Source: Dongia_A sp044226685
GTDB lineage: Bacteria; Pseudomonadota; Alphaproteobacteria; Dongiales; Dongiaceae
Reading direction: 5' to 3'
Assembly (NCBI GenBank): GCA_044226685.1
Contig: JBGAGP010000003.1
Location: 1 to 64,000 of the forward strand
DNA length: 64,000 nucleotides
How positions within the stretch are numbered: the first letter of the stretch is position 1; every line of letters begins with the position of its first letter. The translations under genes and the position numbers were made by a program. Of this stretch, positions 42,183-50,260 are shown piece after piece. The notes under the pieces are model-generated. The model searched no databases, was not told the origin of the DNA, and saw only the letters and a list, made by a program, of their open reading frames with translations.

Positions 42183-44180
42183 CTACTGCGCGCCGGCGGT
42201 CGCCGCCAAGATCGTATCCACGTTGTCCTTGGTGACGAAGATCAGACCTGAGTCACCGACGGCAGGCAGCGGGTTCTGCAGCCATTGGTCCATGCCCAGG
42301 TTGCGGATGATGTCGTTGTGGAAAGTGTAGAGATACGAGACCGCGAAGAAATCCATGGTCTCGTACTTTTCCATGTTGATCATCTTCACCGTGCCGTCCT
42401 TCACGCTGTTCATGAAGTCACGGCCGGCTTCGTTGGAGGTGATGATGATCTGGCCGGCCTTACCCGCTTCGGTGACGGCGCGGACGATGCCCGGACCGGC
42501 CTCGGAATCGAACCCAACCATGGCGGTCAGGTTCGGATGGCCCTGGATGATCGCCGCGGTGTTCGCCGCAACCTGCTCCACGTTGGTGCCGGATTCCTCA
42601 TCCGCCACCACCTTCACATCCGGGCATTCCTTCGCCAGCGCATCGCGCAGGCCCTGGCGCGCCGCGATGAAGCTGCCCCCCGCCAGGAACGAGATCGTGC
42701 CGACCTCGCCCGACTTCAGGCCCGCCTCAGCATGGTACCGGCACTGATACTGGCCATGCTGATAGCCGAGGTTGTACCAGTTGGTGCCCAGATAGGTCAG
42801 CCGCTTGGACATCGCCAAGTCACCATCGGTCACCACCGTTGGCACCTTCTTGTCGATGCATTTGTCGACCTCGGACGCGAGCGCGTCGTCCCAGCCGCCG
42901 ACGACGATCACGCCAGCTGGGTTGGCCGTGCATTCCGCGTCAACCGTGGCGATGAAGGCCGCCAGATCGACCGAGGTCGGGCCGGAGATCCGCACCTTCA
43001 CGTTCAGCGCCTTCCGCGCCGATTCAAGGCCCGGATACACCCGCTCCACGAACAACGGCAGGTTCGAGGCATTGCTGATCCAGACGTATTCCTGGTCCGC
43101 ACGGCTCGGATCGCCCATGGGCACATTCAGGCCGGACGGCGTGGTGTTCGCGGCATTGGCCGGGTCGGTCGCCGCCAGGATGGTGTCGACATTGTCCTTG
43201 GTGACGAAGATGAGGCCTGAGTCGCCGATGGCCGGCAGCGGATTCTGCAGCCACTGCTCCATGCCCAGGTTGCGGATGATGTCGTTGTGGAAAGTGTAGA
43301 GATACAGGACCGCGAAGAAGTCCATGGTCTCATACTTCTCCATGTTGATCATCTTCACCGTGCCGTCCTTGATCGAGTTCATGAAGTCGCGGCCGGCTTC
43401 GTTCGAGGTGACGATGATCTGGCCCGCCTTGCCCGCCTCGGTCACCGCGCGCACGATGCCCGGGCCGGCTTCGGAATCGAAGCCCACCATGCCCGTCAGG
43501 TTCGGATGGCCCTGGATGATGGCCGCGGTGTTCGCCGCGACCTGCTCCACGTTGGTGCCGGATTCCTCGTCCGCCACCACCTTCACCTCCGGGCATTCCT
43601 TCGCCAGCGCATCCCGCAGGCCCTGCCGCGCGGCGATGAAGTTGCTCGCCGCCAGGAACGAGATCGTGCCGATCTCGCCCGACGCCAGCCCGGCTTCCTT
43701 GTGGTACTGGCACTGATACTGCCCGTGCTGGTAGCCCAGGTTGTACCAGTTGGTGCCCAGATAGGTCAGCCGCTTCGACATCGGCAGGTCGCCATCGGTC
43801 ACCACCGTCGGCACCTTCTTGTCGATGCACTTGTCGACCTCGGAGGCCAGCGCGTCGTCCCAGCCGCCGACCACGATCACGCCGGCCGGGTTGGCCGTGC
43901 ATTCCGCGTCCACCGTGGCGATGAAGGCCGCCAGGTCGACCGAGGTCGGGCCGGAGATCCGCACCTTCACGTTCAGCGCCTTCCGCGCCGATTCAAGGCC
44001 CGGATAAACGCGCTCCACGAACAGCGGCAGGTTCGATGCGTTGCTGATCCACACATATTCCTGGTCCGCGCGGCTCGGGTCGCCCATCGGTACGCCGAGG
44101 CCCGTTGGGTCCTCGGCCTGAGCAGATGTGGTGACTGCCATGGTCAGGAGCGCGAGCGCGCCAAACGCCATTCGTCTCAT
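42183..44180 (-). CDS. Tandem-duplicated sugar-binding protein (RbsB-like), two full copies in one chain
   Basis: A 665-residue periplasmic binding protein with a signal peptide ending SAQA (residue 22). Residues 30-338 and 353-661 are two complete RbsB-type domains, offset by exactly 323 residues and joined by DPANAANTTPSGLN. By eye they differ at about 15 of 309 positions (about 95% identical), and the differences cluster around residues 128-151 of the first copy. Each copy keeps four Cys (for example in AECTANP and DKCIDKK), likely disulfides. The normal family length is about 310-340 residues, so this is a double-length protein. AGGGAGA lies 8 bases before the ATG. It serves the permease and ATPase encoded upstream. 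The ligand is unknown. Confidence 0.93.
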   Translation of the reverse strand: MRRMAFGALALLTMAVTTSAQAEDPTGLGVPMGDPSRADQEYVWISNASNLPLFVERVYPGLESARKALNVKVRISGPTSVDLAAFIATVDAECTANPAGVIVVGGWDDALASEVDKCIDKKVPTVVTDGDLPMSKRLTYLGTNWYNLGYQHGQYQCQYHKEAGLASGEIGTISFLAASNFIAARQGLRDALAKECPEVKVVADEESGTNVEQVAANTAAIIQGHPNLTGMVGFDSEAGPGIVRAVTEAGKAGQIIVTSNEAGRDFMNSIKDGTVKMINMEKYETMDFFAVLYLYTFHNDIIRNLGMEQWLQNPLPAIGDSGLIFVTKDNVDTILAATDPANAANTTPSGLNVPMGDPSRADQEYVWISNASNLPLFVERVYPGLESARKALNVKVRISGPTSVDLAAFIATVDAECTANPAGVIVVGGWDDALASEVDKCIDKKVPTVVTDGDLAMSKRLTYLGTNWYNLGYQHGQYQCRYHAEAGLKSGEVGTISFLAGGSFIAARQGLRDALAKECPDVKVVADEESGTNVEQVAANTAAIIQGHPNLTAMVGFDSEAGPGIVRAVTEAGKAGQIIITSNEAGRDFMNSVKDGTVKMINMEKYETMDFFAVSYLYTFHNDIIRNLGMDQWLQNPLPAVGDSGLIFVTKDNVDTILAATAGAQ
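42198..44093 (-). repeat. In-frame direct tandem repeat, 969-base period, inside the binding-protein gene
   Basis: Copy 1 covers 43167-44093 and copy 2 covers 42198-43124. The DNA copies show many silent third-position differences while the proteins hardly differ, so the duplication is real and has been under selection rather than being a sequencing or assembly echo. Confidence 0.9.
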
Positions 44181-44279
44181 GATGTGTCTCCCTTTGCTCT
44201 CCCTTGCGCTTGGCCGCCGGATGCGGCCTTCAACGCACGTCCACCGATACTCCAGAGGCCGCTCCGGCGGCCGTGTCGA

Positions 44280-45317
44280 TCAAGCGCGGCCGCGGCTGCG
44301 CGCGAACTGATCCAGCCCGACGCTGACCAGCAGCACGATGCCGACGACGATGAGCTGCCAGAACGGGTTGATATGGGCGATGATCATGGCGTTCTGCAGC
44401 AACGCCATGAACAGGACCCCAAGAAAGGCGCCGAAAATACTGCCGACGCCGCCGGCAAGGCTGGCGCCGCCGAGCACCACGGCGGTGATGACCTTCAACT
44501 CCACGCCCTGCCCCGCCAGAACCACGGCGGTGTTCAGCCGCGATGCCAGCAAGGCGCCGGCCAGGCCCGACAGCAAGCCCATGATCAGGAAAAAGCTGAA
44601 CACCGTCCGATCGACATTGATGCCCGACAGTTTCGCCGCCCGGGCATTGCCGCCGATGTAGTAGGCTTGTCGGAAATAGCGGGTGCGCCCGACCAGGAAG
44701 GCGAACAGCAGCACGATGACGACCATGAACCAGAACGGCGAGTAGATGCCGAGCAGCTTGGTCTGGCCGAAGACGGTGAAGTCGTTGCCGATATTGGTGA
44801 CCCCGGCGCCGGAGACCAGCTGCAGGCCGCCGCGATAGATCGACAGGGTCGCCAGCGTGGCGATCAGGGCGTTGATCTTGAACCGCGTCACCAGCACGCC
44901 GTTGATGGCGCCGAGGAACACGCCCCAGATGCAGCCGACCAGGAAGGCAGGCACTGGCGGAAAGCCGAGATACTTCGCGGTCAGCGCCGCCATGATCCCG
45001 GAAAAAGCGAGGATGCCGCCGATCGACAGGTCGAACATGCCGCTGATCATCAGAACCATCATGCCGCAGGCCAGAATCCCGGTCTGAGCGGTGTCGAGCA
45101 GCACCACGGCGGCATTGGCCGGGCGCGGGAACGTATCCGGCTCCAGGATCGCCATGCCCAGCACCAGCGCGATGATGAGCACGATCAGCAGCAGCTGGCG
45201 CTCCGTCGCGACCAGCACCAGAAGGCTCTTCTTGTGCGGGCGGTCCTTCCCGGCGCCGGGCGCGACCTGGGGAGCGACCGGGGCGCCGCCGGTGGACGAG
45301 GTACCGTCACCGCTCAT
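44280..45317 (-). CDS. Sugar ABC permease (RbsC/AraH family)
   Basis: A 345-residue permease with about ten membrane segments and a soluble N-terminal tail of about 30 residues. Family features are LLDTAQTGILACGMMVLMIS and FDLSIGGILAFSGI, and GGASLAGGVGSIFGAFLG near the end. The ATG overlaps the ATPase stop by ATGA. It is followed by the duplicated binding-protein gene after 99 bases. Confidence 0.93.
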   Translation of the reverse strand: MSGDGTSSTGGAPVAPQVAPGAGKDRPHKKSLLVLVATERQLLLIVLIIALVLGMAILEPDTFPRPANAAVVLLDTAQTGILACGMMVLMISGMFDLSIGGILAFSGIMAALTAKYLGFPPVPAFLVGCIWGVFLGAINGVLVTRFKINALIATLATLSIYRGGLQLVSGAGVTNIGNDFTVFGQTKLLGIYSPFWFMVVIVLLFAFLVGRTRYFRQAYYIGGNARAAKLSGINVDRTVFSFFLIMGLLSGLAGALLASRLNTAVVLAGQGVELKVITAVVLGGASLAGGVGSIFGAFLGVLFMALLQNAMIIAHINPFWQLIVVGIVLLVSVGLDQFARSRGRA

Positions 45318-46879
45318 GCTGCTTCACCTTTCTGGCTGGACTTGGATGTGTTGATGGCCGCGAGCTCGAGGATGGCGATCTCCGTCGCCGTCGCCGCATC
45401 GAGTTCGCCGGCAACACGGCCTTCCGACATGACGACGATGCGGTGCGCCAGCGCCAGGACCTCGGGCAGGTCGGAGGACACCACCAGCAGCGCCAACCCT
45501 TCGGCGGCCAGATCGCGCAGGATGCGATAGATGTCGGCCTTGGCGCCGACATCGACGCCGCGGGTCGGCTCGTCAACGATCAGGATGCGCGGATGGCGCG
45601 CCAGCCATTTGGCCAGCAGCACCTTCTGCTGGTTGCCGCCGGACAGGTTGCGCACTTCCCGGTCGATGCTGGGCGTCGCCACCCGCAGATCGTTGACGTA
45701 GCGCTGGCTGACCGCGCGGATTTCGCCGCGGGAGAGCAGCCCGGAATGAGTATAGGCCGGCAGGTTCGCCGCGATCACGTTGGCGGCGATGGTGAAATCC
45801 ATGAACAACCCACCGTCCTTGCGGTCCTCCGGCAGCATCGAGATGCCGGCGGCCATCGAATCCGCCGGCGCGCGCGGGCGCAATTCCCGGCCGTCGACGA
45901 GGATGGTGCCGGATTCGATTGGCCGCGCGCCGAAGATCGCCTCGCAGGTTTCGGTGCGGCCGGCGCCGAGCAGCCCGGCAAGGCAGAGAATCTCGCCGTA
46001 GCGCAGCGAGAACGACGCCGATGCCACGCGATCGGCAACCAGGTCCTTGACTTCGAGCGCGACCTTGGCGTCCGGCGCTGCGCGGCGGTGGTCCGGCTCG
46101 AAGGAGAGCTCGCGCCCGACCATCAGGGCGATCAGGTCGCCGTCGGTCACCGCGGCGGTTTCCCGCACGCCGGTCAGGCGGCCGTCCTTCAGGACCGTCA
46201 CGCGGTCGGAGATTTCGAAGATCTCCGCCATGCGGTGAGAGACGTAGATGATCGAAACGCCCTTGGCGGCGAGGCGCTTGATGACCTTGAACAGGTGGCG
46301 GCCTTCCTTGATGGTCAAGGAGGACGTCGGCTCGTCGAGGATCAGCAGCTTGAGATCGTGCGACAGGCCCTTGGCGATCTCGACCATCTGCTGCTGGCCC
46401 GGCGAAAGATTGGCCACCGGCGTGCGCGGGTCGATGTCGACTTCGAGCTCCGCCAGGATCCGCCGCGTCTCCTCGAACATCGGCCCGCGCCGGATCACGC
46501 CCAGGGAGTTCACCGGCTGGCGCCCGGCAAAGACGTTCTCGGCGACGCTCAGCGCGCCGACCAGGCTGCGTTCCTGGAACACCATGGCGATGCCCGCATC
46601 GGCGGCGCCCTGCTCGTTGAGATTGGCGATCGATGCGCCGTCCAGCTCGATGCTGCCGCTGTCGGGCTGGTAGACGCCGGCGACCAGGTGCATCAGCGTC
46701 GACTTGCCGGCGCCGTTCTCGCCGATCAGGGCCATGACTTCGCCGCGACCGACCTCGAAGGAGACGTTGTCGACGGCGCGCACGCCCGGAAAGGTCTTGG
46801 TCACGGTGCGAACGGCCAGGCGCGGCGCGGCAATGCCCGCGTTAGCGTCCAGCTCAAGCGTGGCGATGTCCGAAGTCAT
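45314..46879 (-). CDS. Sugar ABC ATPase with two nucleotide-binding domains (RbsA/MglA family)
   Basis: A 521-residue protein made of two ABC domains. The first has Walker A GENGAGKST and signature LSPGQQQMVEIAKG. The second has a degenerate Walker A GLLGAGRTE and signature LSGGNQQKVLLAKW, the normal asymmetry of this family. Walker B motifs are LLILDEPTSSL and ILIVDEPTRGVD. It heads the leftward transporter operon, with the GTCAATAG box in its promoter region. Confidence 0.95.
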   Translation of the reverse strand: MTSDIATLELDANAGIAAPRLAVRTVTKTFPGVRAVDNVSFEVGRGEVMALIGENGAGKSTLMHLVAGVYQPDSGSIELDGASIANLNEQGAADAGIAMVFQERSLVGALSVAENVFAGRQPVNSLGVIRRGPMFEETRRILAELEVDIDPRTPVANLSPGQQQMVEIAKGLSHDLKLLILDEPTSSLTIKEGRHLFKVIKRLAAKGVSIIYVSHRMAEIFEISDRVTVLKDGRLTGVRETAAVTDGDLIALMVGRELSFEPDHRRAAPDAKVALEVKDLVADRVASASFSLRYGEILCLAGLLGAGRTETCEAIFGARPIESGTILVDGRELRPRAPADSMAAGISMLPEDRKDGGLFMDFTIAANVIAANLPAYTHSGLLSRGEIRAVSQRYVNDLRVATPSIDREVRNLSGGNQQKVLLAKWLARHPRILIVDEPTRGVDVGAKADIYRILRDLAAEGLALLVVSSDLPEVLALAHRIVVMSEGRVAGELDAATATEIAILELAAINTSKSSQKGEAA

Positions 46880-47053
46880 GCGGCGAAGCGCCCGGCGCGG
46901 CGTGGACGCCGCATGCCATTGGCCAAGGACCTAGCGACCACCGGCGAACATGGCATGGGCACCCCCTTTGCTCCGGATGCAGGCGTCGCTGCCAAGCCGA
47001 CAGTCCCCGTTATCGATCGCCGCCCGGCAACGATGCACACCCGCTATCGGATG

Positions 47054-47090
47054 TGTCAATAGGTTTTATAGCTGTTCTACCGTTGACCCT
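47054..47090 (-). promoter_or_regulatory. Candidate GntR operator/promoter of the sugar importer operon
   Basis: TGTCAATAGG at 47054-47063 is repeated base for base upstream of the divergent catabolic operon (48318-48327). A second, inverted half GTTGACC lies at 47082-47088. Read on the minus strand the first half includes TTGACA, a possible -35. Binding by the GntR protein encoded next to it is inferred. Confidence 0.5.
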
Positions 47091-47133
47091 ATGATCATTC
47101 TGGGCCGGAAAGGTCTTCCATCGCGGCCCGCTG

Positions 47134-48003
47134 TCAGGCCTTGCCGCCCCTTTTTGGCTTCGCGTCCCGCCCGCGCTCGGCCCGCACCCGATCCGCCGCG
47201 CTGCTGCGCGAACCGCTCCACATGTTCTGCTTCTCGCGGTCCATCCGCTCGGCGACGTCGCGCGCGATGTCCCTCAGGATCTCGTCGGAAAGGCGCTTCG
47301 ATTCGTGATAAAGCTGGCTGATCAGCCGCAGATGACTGCCCATTTCATGAAAGGCGCGCATCGGATCGTGCGCCGCCACTGCCTCATAGATGCTGGTATG
47401 GTCGCGCACGGAGAGACGATCCGCGTCCGGCATGTGGATGGTGATGGTGCGCTGATCCAGCAGCCATTCGACGAGAATGTCATAGACCGCGGCGAAGACC
47501 GGGTTGCGCGTGATGACGTTGAGCTCGTAGTGGAACGCCACATCCGTGCGGATGAACTCCGCCGTGTTGCCGAGCGCGGAAACGTTGGCGTCCAGGGCTT
47601 TCTTGAGCCTTGCGATGTCCTCCTCCGTCGCCACCTGCGCCGCTTGCCAGGCAACGCCGGCTTCAAACAGAAGGCGCGCTTCCTCCATCTGTGCCTGGCC
47701 CGGGGCGGTCGCGGAGACCCGCTTCACGAAGCCGGTGAGCTGGCCGATCAGGAAACTGCTGGTCGGTGCAGTCACACGCGCGCGGCTGCCGCTGGTGACG
47801 TCGACGAAGCCCTGCTGCTGCAACAGGAACAACGCTTCGCGGATCGACGGGCGGCCAACGCCGAAACGTTCGGCGAGGATCTTCTCTGAGGGAAGCTGGC
47901 TGCCGACCGCGTATTCGCCGCTGGTGATCGCCTTTTCGAGGAGCTCGACGATTTCGTGGGATCGCCTGCGGCGGCCGACGGTTTGCATGGGCAGAGTCTT
48001 CAT
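47134..48003 (-). CDS. GntR-family regulator, FadR (FCD) subfamily
   Basis: A 289-residue regulator. The winged helix has VGSQLPSEKILAERFGVGRP and SIREALFLLQQQGFVDV (about 37-75). The C-terminal all-helical FCD domain contains the conserved Asp/His ligand pattern (RTDVAFHYEL, then GSHLRLISQLYH), which in relatives binds a metal and a small carboxylic acid effector. The tail is basic. I chose the ATG at 48003; another at 47988 is possible. It lies between the importer and the seven-gene catabolic operon, the usual place for a pathway-specific repressor. Confidence 0.9.
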   Translation of the reverse strand: MKTLPMQTVGRRRRSHEIVELLEKAITSGEYAVGSQLPSEKILAERFGVGRPSIREALFLLQQQGFVDVTSGSRARVTAPTSSFLIGQLTGFVKRVSATAPGQAQMEEARLLFEAGVAWQAAQVATEEDIARLKKALDANVSALGNTAEFIRTDVAFHYELNVITRNPVFAAVYDILVEWLLDQRTITIHMPDADRLSVRDHTSIYEAVAAHDPMRAFHEMGSHLRLISQLYHESKRLSDEILRDIARDVAERMDREKQNMWSGSRSSAADRVRAERGRDAKPKRGGKA

Positions 48004-48222
48004 GTTCGGAGTTCTCAATCTGTCGTGGAAATACGATGTATCGTCATCCGTGCCGCAGCGGAACAGCCCGCGCCGCCCGTACCGGTCCAGGCGGGTGGCG
48101 CATCGGGCGGTACGGCACGCATGGCTATTGCGGCCACCGATGCCCGCCGATGTCAAGACGAGGACACGTGCACAGGGAACCACGCCGGAAACCGAGGAAG
48201 GCCATCATATTCAGAAGATAAT

Positions 48223-48234
48223 TGATATATATCA
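48223..48234. promoter_or_regulatory. AT-rich palindrome TGATATATATCA
   Basis: A perfect 12-base palindrome within the most AT-rich 50 bases of the window, 220 bases upstream of gntR. Possible operator for autoregulation or part of the gntR promoter. Evidence is symmetry and position only. Confidence 0.4.
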
Positions 48235-48317
48235 GATGGTTAACTAATATCAAAGGTCGATGATCGCGACGCTGCGACGTCTCCGCCGCTGCAAACAGCC
48301 GCCTGCCTGTGATCAAA

Positions 48318-48344
48318 TGTCAATAGGCTGCCAGGCTATTGACC
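48318..48344 (+). promoter_or_regulatory. Candidate GntR operator of the seven-gene operon
   Basis: A perfect inverted repeat GTCAATAG-N9-CTATTGAC occupies 48319-48343, inside a region 173 bases upstream of the first gene. The left half with flanks (TGTCAATAGG) equals 47054-47063. The right half contains TTGACC, a possible -35 hexamer. Confidence 0.55.
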
Positions 48345-48516
48345 CTCGTGATGCGGCCTGCCATCCTCCGCCGGTCGGAGGGACCGCCGGGACTCCAGGC
48401 CCGCAGGAAGAGGCGCGGCGCTTCGACATGGGGAATGCAGATTGTCCTGAGGCGTACAGCCCGGCCGTGGGTGCCCCGGCGCCCGACGGCGCGCGGAATC
48501 GTTCGAGGTCACGAAC

Positions 48517-49314
48517 TTGCTTGTGCCAATCCAGCAGATCGTCACGTTTGCGAACGACCCGTTCCGCGGCAATCCTGCGTTCGTCGTGACTCCCCACGCG
48601 CCGTTGCCGGCAGCGCTATTGCACAAGCTCTGCGGCCATCTGCACGAGATCATCATCGCGGTGGTCACCCCCGGAGATGACGGCCTCGGCGTCAGCTTTG
48701 TGACGCCGACCGGCTTCCATCCCGGGGCGGGCCACGCCACCCACGCCGCCGCCTGGGTGGTGTTGAACACCCTCCGCCCGAAGGAAACCAAGGCGGAGCT
48801 GCGGCTTGATTCGGGAAAGTCCCGCACCGTCCGTGCCGAGGGCGACCTGATTTCGGTCGACTGGCCGATCATGCCCTATGCCAGCGCAGATCTGCGCGCA
48901 CCGCTGCGCGACGCACTCGGCGTTCAACCGCTCGCCACCTATGAAGCGGCCTTCGGGGCGGTTGCCGTGTTCGACAGCGAGGAAACCGTGGCCGCGCTGG
49001 TCCCGGACCAGGGCAGGATTCTCGCGCTGCCGTTCGATACGGTCATGGTCACTGCCCCGGCCCGGCACGCCGATTTCGCCATCCGCGTCTTCGCGCCGAA
49101 GCTCGGCCTGCCGGAGGATCCCGTCTGCGGCACCGCGCACCGCATCCTGACGCCGTTCTGGGCGGCGCAGACCGGCCGCCGGGTTCTGGTCTCGCACCAG
49201 TTCTCGGAACGCGGCGGCGAATTGTTCTGCGAGCTGCACGACGATATCGTGACCATTTCGGGCCGGGCGACGCCGTTCCTGTCCGGCACCATCGACCTGC
49301 CAGAACAGGCATGA
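48517..49314 (+). CDS. PhzF-family isomerase/epimerase-like protein
   Basis: A 265-residue member of the PhzF/diaminopimelate-epimerase-like superfamily. VTFANDPFRGNPAFVV at the N-terminus, GAGHATHAAAWV in the middle and EDPVCGTAHRILTPFW near the C-terminus are family blocks. A Glu equivalent to the catalytic one is in HLHEIIIAVV. The second motif departs from the common CGHATLG form and the last from DPVTGSAHG. The start is TTG at 48517 with GAGG 8 bases upstream; a GTG two codons later is an alternative. It is first in the operon and overlaps the next gene by ATGA. The reaction is unknown. Confidence 0.8.
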   Translation: MLVPIQQIVTFANDPFRGNPAFVVTPHAPLPAALLHKLCGHLHEIIIAVVTPGDDGLGVSFVTPTGFHPGAGHATHAAAWVVLNTLRPKETKAELRLDSGKSRTVRAEGDLISVDWPIMPYASADLRAPLRDALGVQPLATYEAAFGAVAVFDSEETVAALVPDQGRILALPFDTVMVTAPARHADFAIRVFAPKLGLPEDPVCGTAHRILTPFWAAQTGRRVLVSHQFSERGGELFCELHDDIVTISGRATPFLSGTIDLPEQA

Positions 49315-50246
49315 CCATGTTCAGCGATCAGCCTGTAACCGGCCAGCTTGTGACGCTGCGCAGCGACGCAGCGGAACTGGTGGTTGCACCGTCCTGCGGC
49401 GCCCGGATCGCGGCATTTCGCGCCCTCGGTCGCGACGTGTTGCGGCCGGCCTCGGCGGAAGCCCTGGAAACCGCCTTCATCTACGGCTTTTCCGCGTTCC
49501 CACTGATGCCCTATTCCGGGCCGATCTTCGGCGACGGCTTCCGTTTTCAGGGACAATGGTATCCGCTGGCGCGCAACGTGCCGACGGAACCGACCGCCAC
49601 CCATGGCGAGGCCTGGATCCGGCCCTGGGCGGTCACCCGGCAGTCCGACGTCGAATTGCGCCTGAGCATGGACTACGCCCCGGTGGCCAATGCCTTTCCC
49701 TTCGCCTGGCGCGGCGACATCACCTATCGGCTCGATGAAGCGAGCCTGGTCATCGACCTCTCGGTCACCAATCGCGACCACCGGCCGATGCCGGCCGGAT
49801 TGGGCATGCACCCCTATTTCCCCAAGCCACCTGGAACCACGCTGCAATTCGACTGCACCGGCGTATGGCCGCCCGACGCGCCCGAGGCCGTGGGCCTTGG
49901 CGCCGGGCCGCTCGAGCCCGGCCTCGATTTCCGTGATGGCCAGGACGTCAGCGCAATCGTCTTCGACCGCTGCTTCGAGGGCTGGAGCCGCGAAGCGACC
50001 CTCTCGACGCCGGACGGCTGGCGCATCAGGATCGAAGCCGACGAGACGTTCGGCAAGCTGCAGATCTATGATGCCTGGGACTATCCCTACATTTGCATCG
50101 AACCGGTCACCAACACCAATGACGGCTACAATCGGGCAGCGGCCGGCGTGGCTGGCCACGCCGTGATCGTCCTGGAGCCGGGGCGCAGCCTGGCCGGCCG
50201 GATCAGGATCACGCCGTCGCGGGATGGCGCCAGGCCGGGCACCTGA
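49311..50246 (+). CDS. Aldose 1-epimerase (galactose mutarotase)-like protein
   Basis: A 311-residue beta-sandwich protein of the mutarotase family, which interconverts alpha and beta anomers of sugars. Catalytic candidates are the His in ATHGEAW and in GMHPYF, and the Glu in CIEPVTNTNDGYN. Length fits the family. ATGA overlap with the PhzF-like gene; 14 bases to the next gene. Its presence indicates that the operon's substrate is a free reducing sugar at some step. Confidence 0.85.
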   Translation: MTMFSDQPVTGQLVTLRSDAAELVVAPSCGARIAAFRALGRDVLRPASAEALETAFIYGFSAFPLMPYSGPIFGDGFRFQGQWYPLARNVPTEPTATHGEAWIRPWAVTRQSDVELRLSMDYAPVANAFPFAWRGDITYRLDEASLVIDLSVTNRDHRPMPAGLGMHPYFPKPPGTTLQFDCTGVWPPDAPEAVGLGAGPLEPGLDFRDGQDVSAIVFDRCFEGWSREATLSTPDGWRIRIEADETFGKLQIYDAWDYPYICIEPVTNTNDGYNRAAAGVAGHAVIVLEPGRSLAGRIRITPSRDGARPGT

Positions 50247-50260
50247 CGGAGGAGGAGTGC

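Larger units (their letters stand above)
48004..48516. other. Regulatory spacer between gntR and the seven-gene operon
   Basis: No gene is supported in these 513 bases. The notable content is an AT-rich island at about 48205-48257, unlike anything else in the window, holding the perfect 12-base palindrome TGATATATATCA, and the perfect inverted repeat at 48319-48343. The gntR promoter is probably in the AT-rich island. Open frames here are short and GC-shadow-like. Confidence 0.55.

Noticed and set aside
42183..44180. Duplication as an assembly artefact
   Set aside because: The two copies differ at many silent positions and at about 15 amino acids, so they are not echoes of the same reads.
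43287..45530. A 747-codon rightward frame opposite the duplicated binding protein, permease and ATPase
   Set aside because: Antisense shadow: low-complexity His/Arg/Asp composition, no recognisable motif, and real genes on the other strand.
48223..48234. TGATATATATCA as part of a terminator
   Set aside because: It lies upstream of gntR and of the opposite operon, not after any gene, and the stem is AT-only.
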